Below, in pieces: positions 14,153 to 21,954 of a stretch of 33,279 nt of DNA. Both the position numbers and the translations under genes were made by a program. Each line of letters starts with the position of its first letter. Positions within the stretch are counted from its first letter, which is position 1. Origin of the DNA: an uncultured Verrucomicrobiales bacterium (lineage in GTDB: Bacteria > Verrucomicrobiota > Verrucomicrobiia > Verrucomicrobiales > DEV007); NCBI GenBank assembly GCA_913058215.1, contig CAJXQE010000036.1, positions 1-33,279 on the forward strand. Reading direction: 5' to 3'. The notes beneath the pieces were generated by a model. That model did not search any database and was not told the DNA's origin. It saw only the letters and a list, made by a program, of their open reading frames with translations.

Positions 14153-15628
14153 ATGGCAGATAAGGAAACCATTGAGAAAATTTGCCTGATCGTGGAACCA
14201 CCGCACTGGACGAGGCGTTCACTGGGGGAGCCGTGGCTGTTCGATGTTATCCAGCGATTTCCGGAAATCCGATTCTCACTGGTGGTGGTTGGCGCAGGAG
14301 ATATTGATGAGGTTTTGCAGTCTGGATATCCTGCAAACGTCGAGTCGGTTCAAGTTGCAAATCTTGATACCGGAACCCACAAGGGGAAAAAGAGCAAAAG
14401 GGTGACCCAAAAGAAATTTGCACGCCTCGTTCAGACCGTTGCGGTCATGGTAGAGAATTCCTCCCTTGGATTGAAGGCGATGCGCGAGACCTTTCTTGAA
14501 ATTTCAAAAGTGGCACCGGACATGCCATTTGAAGAGGCCTGGCGTGATCCTGTCGTCTGGGAATTAATCACCACCGCCTGTGAATTGCACAAGGTCGAGT
14601 TGCCGTTCACCGACTTCTACGAAATCGTTGAGTCTGTAATCAGTCCGATCTGGAATCTGCTGTCCATTGCGGAGGAGGTTTCCGAAGCCGACGTTTACCA
14701 TGGAGTAGGAGGCTCTTATGCTGGATTGCTGAGCGTTATTCTCGCTGAAAAAAACGACAGCCGTTCGGTTTTTACTGACAACCGCAGGGCGCCTGCCAGG
14801 CAGATGTTTCGCTACTTTTCTGAGTACTGGAAAGTTAACGCAGAACTGCAACCAAGGGTATCGCGCCTGATGGATCACGAGCAGCTCTGGATGGAAAAAA
14901 CGTATGCCTTTGTCTGTCATTGTGCAGACCAGGTAGTCTCCGGAAGCAGCCCCGCCGCAAGGTTGATTGCCGAGCGTGCCAAGTTGCGAAAACCGGTGTT
15001 GAGAATCGGAATCGGATCGGACGATGAAAACGCCAGAAGAACCCGGATGATAAGGAGGCATCAAAATGGCAACGAATTTCTCATCGGTGGTGTCTTTGAA
15101 CGGCAAAGTCGTTCTGACGTTGAAATGTTTCTCGCTGCGGCACATTCTGTGGATCAGCAGTTTGAAGGTTGCCGCTTTCATCTCTGGGGAAACTGGAACG
15201 AGGAGGAGAAGGCTCATTTTCTCCAGTTGGCGGAGGAAAGGTCGCCCATCGCCGATGTGAGCTTTTCAAGTATTGAGTCCATTGAAGATAAAATCGGGCA
15301 GATCGATATTGCGGTGATTCCCGGCCAGTGTGAAGTGGGCGATCAATTGCTGGGAATGATGTTCAATGCCCAGATTCCCGTGGTGGCAACTGACGTCGAC
15401 AAATTCAGCGGGATTTTGGAATCGCTGAACTGGGAGGGAAGTCACGACTTTCTCATTCAGACCGGGGCGGGGGATGGAAGTGAAATGGAGGAGGCTCTAT
15501 TGAATCTCCTTTCGAATCACCGCCTCTACGAAGCCGCCGGCCATTCAGCTCGCCGTCATTTGAATCGAAATTTTTATCACGATGATATGATTGCTGATTA
15601 CGGTCGTGTTTATCAGCTTATTCATTAA
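14153..15628 (+). CDS. pelF: Divergent PelF-like glycosyltransferase, probably catalytically impaired
   Basis: A 491-residue protein from ATG 14153 (an extension to TTG 14138 would overlap pelE). The whole-length outline follows PelF: an N-terminal KICLIVE strand, an RFPEIRFSLVVVG segment, then ADVYHGVGGSYAGLLSVILAEK, which matches the PelF ADVYH...YAGLL region, and the GT4 C-terminal domain with IPVVATDV (408-415). Several functional positions are changed. The TEHG segment reads TDNR (208-211) and the IPNGID loop reads RIGIGSD (284-290). The GR...K phosphate-binding site reads GGVFERQ (312-318). In the EX7E motif Glu394 may remain but the second Glu is missing (Gly401/Met402). Canonical PelF polymerises UDP-GlcNAc/GalNAc; this version may be inactive or use another chemistry. 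Length is close to normal (about 507). Confidence 0.7.
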   Translation: MADKETIEKICLIVEPPHWTRRSLGEPWLFDVIQRFPEIRFSLVVVGAGDIDEVLQSGYPANVESVQVANLDTGTHKGKKSKRVTQKKFARLVQTVAVMVENSSLGLKAMRETFLEISKVAPDMPFEEAWRDPVVWELITTACELHKVELPFTDFYEIVESVISPIWNLLSIAEEVSEADVYHGVGGSYAGLLSVILAEKNDSRSVFTDNRRAPARQMFRYFSEYWKVNAELQPRVSRLMDHEQLWMEKTYAFVCHCADQVVSGSSPAARLIAERAKLRKPVLRIGIGSDDENARRTRMIRRHQNGNEFLIGGVFERQSRSDVEMFLAAAHSVDQQFEGCRFHLWGNWNEEEKAHFLQLAEERSPIADVSFSSIESIEDKIGQIDIAVIPGQCEVGDQLLGMMFNAQIPVVATDVDKFSGILESLNWEGSHDFLIQTGAGDGSEMEEALLNLLSNHRLYEAAGHSARRHLNRNFYHDDMIADYGRVYQLIH

Positions 15629-15639
15629 AAGGTGTCGTT

Positions 15640-16989
15640 GTGAATTCCAGGGAAAGAACAGAAATCCTCTATATTGATCCGCGGATAATCCATCGCGGGA
15701 TCTGGCCCGAATTGGGTATTCTGTTAACGTCAGGATGGGTTCTCGCGCTTTGGTTCGGCTATGGGGTTCGACTGGAAAACGAAGTGAACAATGAGTTTTT
15801 CACAGGGACGGTTCTATCACTGGGACTCGCCAATATTATGGTCAGTCTCACGTTCTGGGGGATCATTCATTCTAAAATGGCCACAGTCCGGACCCAGGTG
15901 AGAATCTCGTTGATGCCGATCCTCACCGTAGTGCTTTCTGCGACCTTTCTGTTTGGGAGCATCATTCCGATCATTCGTTACGGAAACGATTTCATGATGT
16001 GGTTCAGCGCCTCGACTTTGACCGCGTCCCATGCTGCGCTGCTGGTGGTTCTTCAGTATTCCGTAGTCGCTTTCGGGGTATTCAGGGGATTCTGGATGAC
16101 CTTTTTCGCAATGGCGCTATCGGTTTCATCCTTGGTCTATTTTGGGCCGGACCTTTCAGTGCCGAGCCACTTTATTATTACTGCAGCTGCTAATTTGTTG
16201 GGAGCCGCTTCCATCGTCTTCGCGATCTGGAGACGCGGAGTATCGGTGAATTCTGGCGTTGCCCGCTTGAAGCAAATTTTCTCAAAGCCCTCCTTTTTCC
16301 TCACGGGATTCCTCACTGTTAGTTCCCTCTGGTATGTGGCACTGATTCACTGGCAGTTCACCGATCACGAGGCCGTATCCGGTGGGATTATTCGTTTTTC
16401 GACCCGGGATGGATCCGTCCTTTTCGGATTTCTAGCCCTTGTTCCCGGTGGATGGCTCACCCACTTATTTCTTCGGAAGCGGTTTCTTTCGAACATGCGG
16501 AAATTCCGCCGGAAAATCGAAGGAGGAAGTTCCCTTTCGGAAATCAGGGAGAAAAAGAGGGATATCTGGAGATCAGTAAAAAGAGGAATCGGCAACCTTA
16601 TTGCGATTCAGGGAATCATCGGGCTTGGGTTAATTTCGGTGATGGGGATGGAAGTGAGAGAAGTTCATGGAGTCATCATTAACGGAGCGCTTTTTGCGGG
16701 AGTGGCAGGAGGCATGGTTTTCGTAGGGCTCCTGCTCTTTGTCGTAAAAGTCCTCATGTCCATGGGCGAAAGCCGAAGTGCACTGACCGCTGTGGTGATC
16801 TTTTTCCTGGGTAATTTGCTTTTCAGCTCCGTGGCGATGCTCATCAAAGAAGAAGCAATCGGACTTGGGACCGGTTTTGCGGCGGCGACTGCCTTTGGTG
16901 TTGGTTTGATTCAGCTCAAGCAGATCATCGGAGATCTGGAGTTCGAAGTCTTTTCCCATCTGCGGGGGCAGACCCTGAAAACGAATTAA
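15640..16989 (+). CDS. pelG: PelG-like polytopic membrane protein
   Basis: A 449-residue, very hydrophobic protein starting with GTG 15640, preceded by AAGGTG as a fair ribosome-binding site. About 11-12 membrane helices are visible, with one larger basic cytoplasmic loop (about 285-315, RKRFLSNMRKFRRKIEGG...EKKRDIWRSVKRG). PelG is a 12-helix MATE/Wzx-like protein of about 456 residues thought to move the nascent Pel polymer across the inner membrane. The N-terminal amphipathic stretch followed by a helix (ELGILLTSGWVLALWFGYG) and the C-terminal LKQIIGDLEFEVFSHL are compatible with the family, but sequence identity must be low. Position as the last gene after D-E-F is the main support. It is separated from pelF by 11 bp. 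Confidence 0.6.
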   Translation: MNSRERTEILYIDPRIIHRGIWPELGILLTSGWVLALWFGYGVRLENEVNNEFFTGTVLSLGLANIMVSLTFWGIIHSKMATVRTQVRISLMPILTVVLSATFLFGSIIPIIRYGNDFMMWFSASTLTASHAALLVVLQYSVVAFGVFRGFWMTFFAMALSVSSLVYFGPDLSVPSHFIITAAANLLGAASIVFAIWRRGVSVNSGVARLKQIFSKPSFFLTGFLTVSSLWYVALIHWQFTDHEAVSGGIIRFSTRDGSVLFGFLALVPGGWLTHLFLRKRFLSNMRKFRRKIEGGSSLSEIREKKRDIWRSVKRGIGNLIAIQGIIGLGLISVMGMEVREVHGVIINGALFAGVAGGMVFVGLLLFVVKVLMSMGESRSALTAVVIFFLGNLLFSSVAMLIKEEAIGLGTGFAAATAFGVGLIQLKQIIGDLEFEVFSHLRGQTLKTN

Positions 16990-17038
16990 ATGCCCGAAAA
17001 GCGGTTGCAGAGCCGGAATTTTGAGGCAAAGTCCAACT

Positions 17039-17053
17039 CTCCTCATTGAGGAG
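17039..17053 (+). other. Short hairpin after the pel-like operon, weak terminator candidate
   Basis: CTCCTCA (17039-17045) pairs with TGAGGAG (17047-17053), with a run AAAATTTTT ten bases later. It is the only structure between pelG (ends 16989) and the tRNA (17074). The loop is very tight and the T-run is displaced, so termination would be inefficient. Confidence 0.3.
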
Positions 17054-17073
17054 CGCACAGAAAATTTTTAAAA

Positions 17074-17150
<77 letters not shown>

Positions 17151-17156
17151 ACTTGA

Positions 17157-17188
17157 AAAGCCGCTAAGTCGAAAGACTTAGCGGCTTT
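17157..17188 (+). terminator. Intrinsic terminator of the initiator tRNA gene
   Basis: A perfect 14-bp stem AAAGCCGCTAAGTC (17157-17170) / GACTTAGCGGCTTT (17175-17188) with a GAAA tetraloop. It starts 7 nt after the tRNA CCA and is followed by the T-rich CTTGTTTGTTT. Confidence 0.92.
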
Positions 17189-17207
17189 CTTGTTTGTTTC
17201 CCCGCTG

Positions 17208-17435
17208 GTGGTATGGCCGGTGGTGGGTGGAGTTTTTATTTGGTACGCTCATTTGCTGGCAAGTGCGGATCTGACCTGGAAACATTGGCGGATGGGGTGG
17301 TTTCTGATCCCGATGGGGGTCGTTACCGGCTACGGCATCATCGTCCTGTTCATGCTCTTGATCTGGAATGATGGAGACGTGAGAGCTCACTTTTCGCGGA
17401 AGCCGAAGGATGAGCCTTCTCCCCCGGAGAACTGA
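17208..17435 (+). CDS. Small two-helix membrane protein, hypothetical
   Basis: An open frame reaching from within the tRNA terminator tail to a TGA at 17433-17435. No ATG is present; GTG 17208 gives 75 residues, and GTG 17220/17223 are also possible. The protein would have helix 1 (VVWPVVGGVFIWYAHLLA) and helix 2 (GWFLIPMGVVTGYGIIVLFM) and a short charged tail (RKPKDEPSPPEN), a composition typical of real small membrane proteins. It lies between two terminators, so it would need its own promoter or readthrough from the tRNA. No ribosome-binding site is evident. Function unknown. Confidence 0.42.
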   Translation: MVWPVVGGVFIWYAHLLASADLTWKHWRMGWFLIPMGVVTGYGIIVLFMLLIWNDGDVRAHFSRKPKDEPSPPEN

Positions 17436-17453
17436 CACGATACGCCGGGACAC

Positions 17454-17485
17454 AAAAAAACCGGGATCGTGAGATCCCGGTTTTT
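17454..17485. terminator. Bidirectional terminator between convergent units
   Basis: An 8-bp GC-rich stem CCGGGATC (17461-17468) / GATCCCGG (17473-17480), extended by A:T pairs, with a GTGA loop. It has seven A (17454-17460) on the left and five T (17481-17485) on the right. It can stop plus-strand transcription from the small ORF and minus-strand transcription from the pilus cluster about 180 bp after its last stop codon. A second small hairpin, CCCGG/CCGGG, lies near 17531-17545. Confidence 0.88.
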
Positions 17486-17661
17486 GAAATTCAAAATGGA
17501 CGATGAACTATTGATGTATCTGTCAGCAGCCCGGAATTACCGGGACACGACTCAAGCCCCGGGGGCAATTTCTCCTGGAAACACCGGTCGAACGAAAGAG
17601 GAAGGACCGATGGGTTCGTGGAAATATTGAAGGCTGACTGACGGATTATTCAGCGGGGGGT

Positions 17662-18111
17662 TTATTCCGCTTTCTTTTCCTCTGCTTTTTTGAGGACCCA
17701 GCGAAGCTCGGATGAAAGACGCTCGGCGGTGTATGGCTTGGGAAGAATTCCTGCAAATCCGTGTTCAAGGGCGGCGCCGCGTGCATTCTGCTCGAGGTAT
17801 CCGCTACTCACGATGATTTTGGCGCGTCCATCGATCTGCTTGATTGCGATGGTGGCTTCCAATCCGGAGATGCCGCCGGGAAGGGCAAGATCCATCACGA
17901 CTGCAGAGAAAGGCTCGTTGTTTTCGTAGGCTTCTCTGTAGGCTTCGATGGCGTCTTCGCCGCTGCCAACGGTGAATGGTGCGTGTCCCAGGCGGTCGAG
18001 AATCGTATAAGCAAGGGCCTGCATGGCCTGCTCATCGTCTACGACCAGAACGCGATGGTTACTGATACCGCTTTCCTGGGAGTTTTGTGATGTCGTTTCG
18101 GTGGATGTCAT
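17662..18111 (-). CDS. Stand-alone response-regulator receiver domain (CheY-like)
   Basis: A 149-residue protein that is just a receiver domain. It shows the acidic pair in VLVVDDE (Asp25/Asp26), phosphoacceptor Asp74 in VVMDLALPGG, the Ser102/Ser103 switch region in IIVSSGY, and Lys125 in LPKPY. There is no output domain; the C-terminal tail is Lys/Glu-rich. Sequence style (VVMDLALPGGISGLEA...LPKPYTAERLSSELRWVL) resembles receivers from hybrid histidine kinases. It lies 13 bp after the PilB-like ATPase gene and is the last gene of the pilus cluster. A role in phosphorylation-controlled pilus activity, as with PilG/PilH-type regulators, is an inference. No kinase is encoded in the window. Confidence 0.9.
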   Translation of the reverse strand: MTSTETTSQNSQESGISNHRVLVVDDEQAMQALAYTILDRLGHAPFTVGSGEDAIEAYREAYENNEPFSAVVMDLALPGGISGLEATIAIKQIDGRAKIIVSSGYLEQNARGAALEHGFAGILPKPYTAERLSSELRWVLKKAEEKKAE

Positions 18112-18124
18112 TGTTCAACTTTGG

Positions 18125-20296
18125 TTAGAAAGCAGTATAACTAACTTTCTTGATTTCGTCCATTGTGGTATTTCCAGAAAGCACATGGGTTAGTCCTTCC
18201 TGATAAAGAGTCTGGAAACCGCCTTTTAATGCGGCTTTTCTTAATTCTGTCTGAGTTGCCTGGCGTTCAACCATGTCGGACATTTCTGCGCTGATTTCGC
18301 ACATTTCCATGAGCGCAACTCGACCGGTGTATCCGGTTCCCTGGCATTCGAGGCATCCGGTGGCTTTATAAATTGGATCGGTCTCGTTCTGACGCTTGAT
18401 TCCCTGTCTGTAAAAGACTTCAAGAATTTCGTTCGATGGAGCGGCCGGTTTCTTACAGTAGTTACAGAGTCGGCGGACAAGACGCTGAGCCTGCGACATG
18501 GCAAGTGAATCGCCGACAAGATGGGGTTCGACGCCCATTGAAAGGAGCCGCGAAATGGCGCGAAGTGAGTCATTTGCGTGCAAAGTCGTCAAGACAAGGT
18601 GGCCGGTCAGAGCGGCGTTGATGGCCGAATTTGCGGTTTCCTCGTCACGACACTCACCGATCAGAATTACATCGGGGTCAGATCGAAGCAGGGCTCTCAA
18701 TCCATTCCCGAAAGAGAGATCATGAGTCGGGTCTGTCTGAGTCTGGTTGATTCCTTCGATCTCGTATTCGATCGGATCCTCAATCGTGTGAATGTTGATT
18801 CCTTCATCGTTCACGCTGTTGATGAGTGCATAGAGGGTGGTCGTCTTACCGGAACCGGTTGGACCGGTAATCAAGACGAGCCCCTGATCTCGCGACATGA
18901 CCCTTTTGGTGATCATGCTCTGGCGCTTGGAAAAGTTCAGGTCGGCGAGTTTCTTCAAGCCGTCCTGCTTATCCAGAAAACGCATAATGACTTTTTGAAG
19001 ATCGCGGCGGCAGGGGACCGCGGCGACACGAACGTCGACACGGCGTTGGCCGATTGCCATTGCGAAACGTCCATCGAGCGCTTCCTGACGGCTTTGCCCC
19101 ATGTTGGAGTAATTTTTAATGAGCGCGATGAAACGCGGCATCATGTCTTCCGGTGCGGTGTAAACCGTCCGCATTTTACCGTCAATACGAGCGCGGAATC
19201 GGGTCACATTGTAAAATTTCTCGAGGTGCAAATCGGAAGCCCTCGCATTGATGGCTGTGTAGATCACCCAGTGGAGCAATTCCTCTGCGGAGTGATTCAC
19301 ATTTCGAGGGTTCACCTCGGCCATGTCTTCCGGAACAATTTCGACGATGCTGTCGGAGTCAGAAAGACTCAAGGTCGACTCTTCAACATCAATCCCGGTA
19401 TTACCGACTGAGCCCGAACCCGACCTGCTGATAGCGGTCTTGATCGTTTTTTCGTCCGCGAGGACATGAATGAATTCTACAGGCTCATTTCCCTGGGAAA
19501 GCCATTCATCTTCAAAGCTGTAGTTATTGTCTTCGGCCGAAGCGAGATAGATTTTTCTCTCCCCGAGGTAAATGGGGTAGACGACATGCTTTTCAAGAAG
19601 CGGAGTAGGAAAGGTGTCTTGTCGGGCTGCTTCATCGGGATTGAAACACAGCAGGGAAGGGCCTTCCACGATGTATTGCAGGGCCACTCCCAGTCCGGGC
19701 ATGATTTCGTTGAACCCTCTGGTGTCGATATACCCGTTCTTCTCGGTTACTTCGGCTTGAAGCATGCCGATCCGCTCTTTGTCTTTGGGATCGTAGGGGT
19801 AGTTGTCGAGAAGCCAGGTGAAAGCACTTTCGATATTTTTGGATTCCAGCTGTGGTGCAGGAAGGTTTTCCAGAACGTTCTCTTTCGGAAGAGGAGAATG
19901 CGATAGACGCATTACCAGATCCTTCATGATCGCTTCATACTGCGTTTCTGAAATCGCGACGCGGATAGCAAGGCAGGAAGGAACGCCCCACATATCTGAA
20001 CTCTTCGGGGCGTGGTGGCCAAATATGATCGCCGGGCCCAGAGTCGCGACGGGAAGCCACGGGCTTTCGGACTTCGGGAATCGTCCCAGTTTTCTCAGGG
20101 CATTCTCCGCCTCCACCGTGCAATTCTCACGGGGAAGAGTAATGGGAAGAATACCGAACTGGACGGCAACTCCTTCCAGAGACATGAGCCCCATTCCTGC
20201 GGCGTTCGAGCCGAAGGTGGATGCTTCAGGATCTGACGGAGTTCTAGCTCCGCTGGCGGATCCTGTTTGTAATGTGGGGTCTGCAATAGCGCTCAT
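18125..20296 (-). CDS. pilB: Type IV pilus assembly / type II secretion ATPase (PilB/GspE)
   Basis: A 723-residue hexameric ATPase that powers pilin polymerisation at the cytoplasmic base. The long N-terminal region (about 1-330) is divergent, including an unusual acidic/Ser stretch at 305-330. The N2-type domain has ARASDLHLEK (351-360). The ATPase core has Walker A GPTGSGKTT (478-486), the Asp box THTIEDPIEY-type segment HTIEDPIEY, and Walker B VILIGECRDEET (543-554), where the usual GE[ILM]RD has Cys549. The His box is TLHAND. The zinc site of PilB/GspE proteins is intact: Cys611-x2-Cys614 and Cys648-x2-Cys651. In a cluster with pilT it is best named PilB rather than GspE. It is longer than usual (about 560-570), owing to the N-terminal part. 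Confidence 0.93.
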   Translation of the reverse strand: MSAIADPTLQTGSASGARTPSDPEASTFGSNAAGMGLMSLEGVAVQFGILPITLPRENCTVEAENALRKLGRFPKSESPWLPVATLGPAIIFGHHAPKSSDMWGVPSCLAIRVAISETQYEAIMKDLVMRLSHSPLPKENVLENLPAPQLESKNIESAFTWLLDNYPYDPKDKERIGMLQAEVTEKNGYIDTRGFNEIMPGLGVALQYIVEGPSLLCFNPDEAARQDTFPTPLLEKHVVYPIYLGERKIYLASAEDNNYSFEDEWLSQGNEPVEFIHVLADEKTIKTAISRSGSGSVGNTGIDVEESTLSLSDSDSIVEIVPEDMAEVNPRNVNHSAEELLHWVIYTAINARASDLHLEKFYNVTRFRARIDGKMRTVYTAPEDMMPRFIALIKNYSNMGQSRQEALDGRFAMAIGQRRVDVRVAAVPCRRDLQKVIMRFLDKQDGLKKLADLNFSKRQSMITKRVMSRDQGLVLITGPTGSGKTTTLYALINSVNDEGINIHTIEDPIEYEIEGINQTQTDPTHDLSFGNGLRALLRSDPDVILIGECRDEETANSAINAALTGHLVLTTLHANDSLRAISRLLSMGVEPHLVGDSLAMSQAQRLVRRLCNYCKKPAAPSNEILEVFYRQGIKRQNETDPIYKATGCLECQGTGYTGRVALMEMCEISAEMSDMVERQATQTELRKAALKGGFQTLYQEGLTHVLSGNTTMDEIKKVSYTAF

Positions 20297-20347
20297 TCAA
20301 CTGTGTCGGGGGTATCGACGCAGGCTGATGATTTTTAGTTCATCTGC

Positions 20348-20857
20348 CTACCTTGATCCGATGGGGGTAAAATCATCGTCATGGATGTACGGGGATCCAA
20401 GATCTGTTCCTTCAAAATCTACTTTGAGTCCTGCGCCGGCTGTACCGGGAGACAAGACTTTCCAGGCTGATCCGGTCCATTCGATCCGATGTTCTTTCGG
20501 GTCTGAAGAAAGGCTGGGATTCCAGTCGATTCTCATGAAAGGGCCTTTCGGGTTGAGTTCCGACCCGGCATGGGTGGGTTCTCTCCATTGCAATGTTCTT
20601 AACAAGGCCAGTTCATCGGCTGCGTTGTTGGGAATTGCTGTCAGCTTGAGATCCCATTGGGAATGACTAAACTTACGGGTCGCTTTGTTGAGGCCTTGAT
20701 TCACATTGCTGGCCACAACATCTTTGGATTTCCCGAAAACGTCTCCAACAGAAGGAATAGCGATCGCTGAAATGACTCCGATTACGGCAATCGTAATTAT
20801 CATTTCCACGAGCGAAATACCGCGTTCTCTGGAGTTTGACGTAAGGGAGTGCTTCAT
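20348..20857 (-). CDS. Type IV pilin-like / pseudopilin protein
   Basis: A 169-residue pre-pilin from ATG 20857 (a TTG extension to 20881 is less likely). The class III signal is RERG followed by ISLVEMIITIAVIGVISAIA: Gly at -1, Glu at +5, then the hydrophobic stalk helix. The C-terminal domain is soluble and lacks recognised adhesin features. It lies between a similar pseudopilin gene and pilB, 51 bp upstream of the latter. It is probably a minor subunit of the pilus fibre or its initiation complex. Confidence 0.88.
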   Translation of the reverse strand: MKHSLTSNSRERGISLVEMIITIAVIGVISAIAIPSVGDVFGKSKDVVASNVNQGLNKATRKFSHSQWDLKLTAIPNNAADELALLRTLQWREPTHAGSELNPKGPFMRIDWNPSLSSDPKEHRIEWTGSAWKVLSPGTAGAGLKVDFEGTDLGSPYIHDDDFTPIGSR

Positions 20858-20884
20858 GATCTTAAAGTCCGCTGGTTTCAAAAA

Positions 20885-21280
20885 TCAGTAGTCGATTGTT
20901 GTTGCCGGATCGGTCGAAGTATCCTGGAGAATACTTTTCTGAAGGGCATTCAAATTTGTTGGCAAAGTGATTCCATACCCAGCCGGGGAAAACTCGGTGA
21001 GAGTATTGGGAGCGAAGGAAAGGTACGGGATGAGTTCGGTGTAACGTTGATCGTTTGATTTCGAACCCCAGGCTGTTGCTACAGCATCTTTGCCATTTGA
21101 TTGAATGTAGGAGGCCACTGACATGTTCAGTGCTTCGGCCCTGGAAACGGCCAGGTTCCTTTCGGAGTCACGCTTGATCGCAACGATATTAGGAATGGCG
21201 AGGAAGGCGATGATTCCGATGATTCCGACTGCCGCGAGAACTTCGACGAGCGAGAACGCTTTGTTGTTTTTAGTTTTCAT
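20885..21280 (-). CDS. Type IV pilin-like / pseudopilin protein, Ala at -1
   Basis: A 131-residue pre-pilin. The leader MKTKNNKA is very short and precedes FSLVEVLAAVGIIGIIAFLA; the cleavage site has Ala at -1 instead of the usual Gly, with Glu at +5 kept. The rest is a small domain of about 95 residues ending in a polar tail. ATG 21280 is a clear start. It is 27 bp upstream of the next pseudopilin. Confidence 0.87.
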   Translation of the reverse strand: MKTKNNKAFSLVEVLAAVGIIGIIAFLAIPNIVAIKRDSERNLAVSRAEALNMSVASYIQSNGKDAVATAWGSKSNDQRYTELIPYLSFAPNTLTEFSPAGYGITLPTNLNALQKSILQDTSTDPATTIDY

Positions 21281-21321
21281 CAGAGATTACTTTTGGAGGG
21301 CGTTAGGGGGGTAAAAGGGGG

Positions 21322-21756
21322 CTATTTTAATTCCACTTTTGGATAGGAGGTGGAGGCCCATTGACCCATGAGTAAGAATTGTCCTGTTTTATCAAGGGCA
21401 GCGCTCAAAACTGTGTCAGGAACTGCAGCATCCGTATTGGCAACAAAGTGTTCGAGAGTGGAATCGTCGAGATATCCTCCTACAAGTTGGAGGCGGGCGA
21501 GACTGTTACCGGCTGCATTGTAAGCGGTCCTGGAGCCGGAGAGACCGTTGTTCGTGGAATATGAAGTAACCCATGCATTGACGGCGTTCTGAACTGCAGC
21601 TTGTTGCTGCCGGGAAATGACGCGTCGTGTATCCTGAGCGGCATTGGAAAATGCGGCGATAATCAGGGCGGACATAATACCGATGACTGAAATCACGATG
21701 AGAAGTTCGATCATCGTAAAGCCTCGTCGGCTATTGGAGTGAGAGAGGGCGTTCAT
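21322..21756 (-). CDS. Type IV pilin-like / pseudopilin protein
   Basis: A 144-residue pre-pilin from ATG 21756; a TTG at 21771 would add five residues. The leader ends in RRG and is followed by FTMIELLIVISVIGIMSALI: Gly at -1, Glu at +5. The soluble part is rich in Ala, Asn and Ser (QQQAAVQNAVNAWVTSYS...), typical of small pilin subunits. It is the first gene after the hairpin at 21845-21874. Confidence 0.88.
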   Translation of the reverse strand: MNALSHSNSRRGFTMIELLIVISVIGIMSALIIAAFSNAAQDTRRVISRQQQAAVQNAVNAWVTSYSTNNGLSGSRTAYNAAGNSLARLQLVGGYLDDSTLEHFVANTDAAVPDTVLSAALDKTGQFLLMGQWASTSYPKVELK

Positions 21757-21844
21757 ATTCTGTCCAGTCAAAATGGGTAAGAGGGGGAGGACGGAAAAAA
21801 GGGGATTGTCTAAAAGCGGAGTTGAGGGAGAGGGATCCTTGGAG

Positions 21845-21874
21845 TCGGGGCCACCCGGTTAGGAGTGACCCCGA
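21845..21874 (-). other. Hairpin downstream of the probable major pilin gene
   Basis: On the minus strand TCGGGGTCACTC pairs over 12 positions (some G-U) with the complementary GGGTGGCCCCGA, leaving a small loop. It lies 81 bp after the stop codon of the pilin at 21955-22425. No T-run follows, so full termination is unlikely. An mRNA 3'-stabilising or partial-termination element, giving more pilin mRNA than downstream mRNA, is a reasonable inference. Confidence 0.5.
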
Positions 21875-21954
21875 TCACAAAGGTAATTGCGAGTTGGCAG
21901 AGAATCGAACGGCATAGCCGGAGGGTAATCTGCTCTCACAGTTAGGGCTGTTGA

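Noticed and set aside
17178-17453. 91-residue minus-strand frame opposite the small membrane ORF
   Set aside because: It crosses the tRNA terminator stem and has a random Arg/His/Gln-rich composition; the plus-strand hydrophobic frame is the better candidate.
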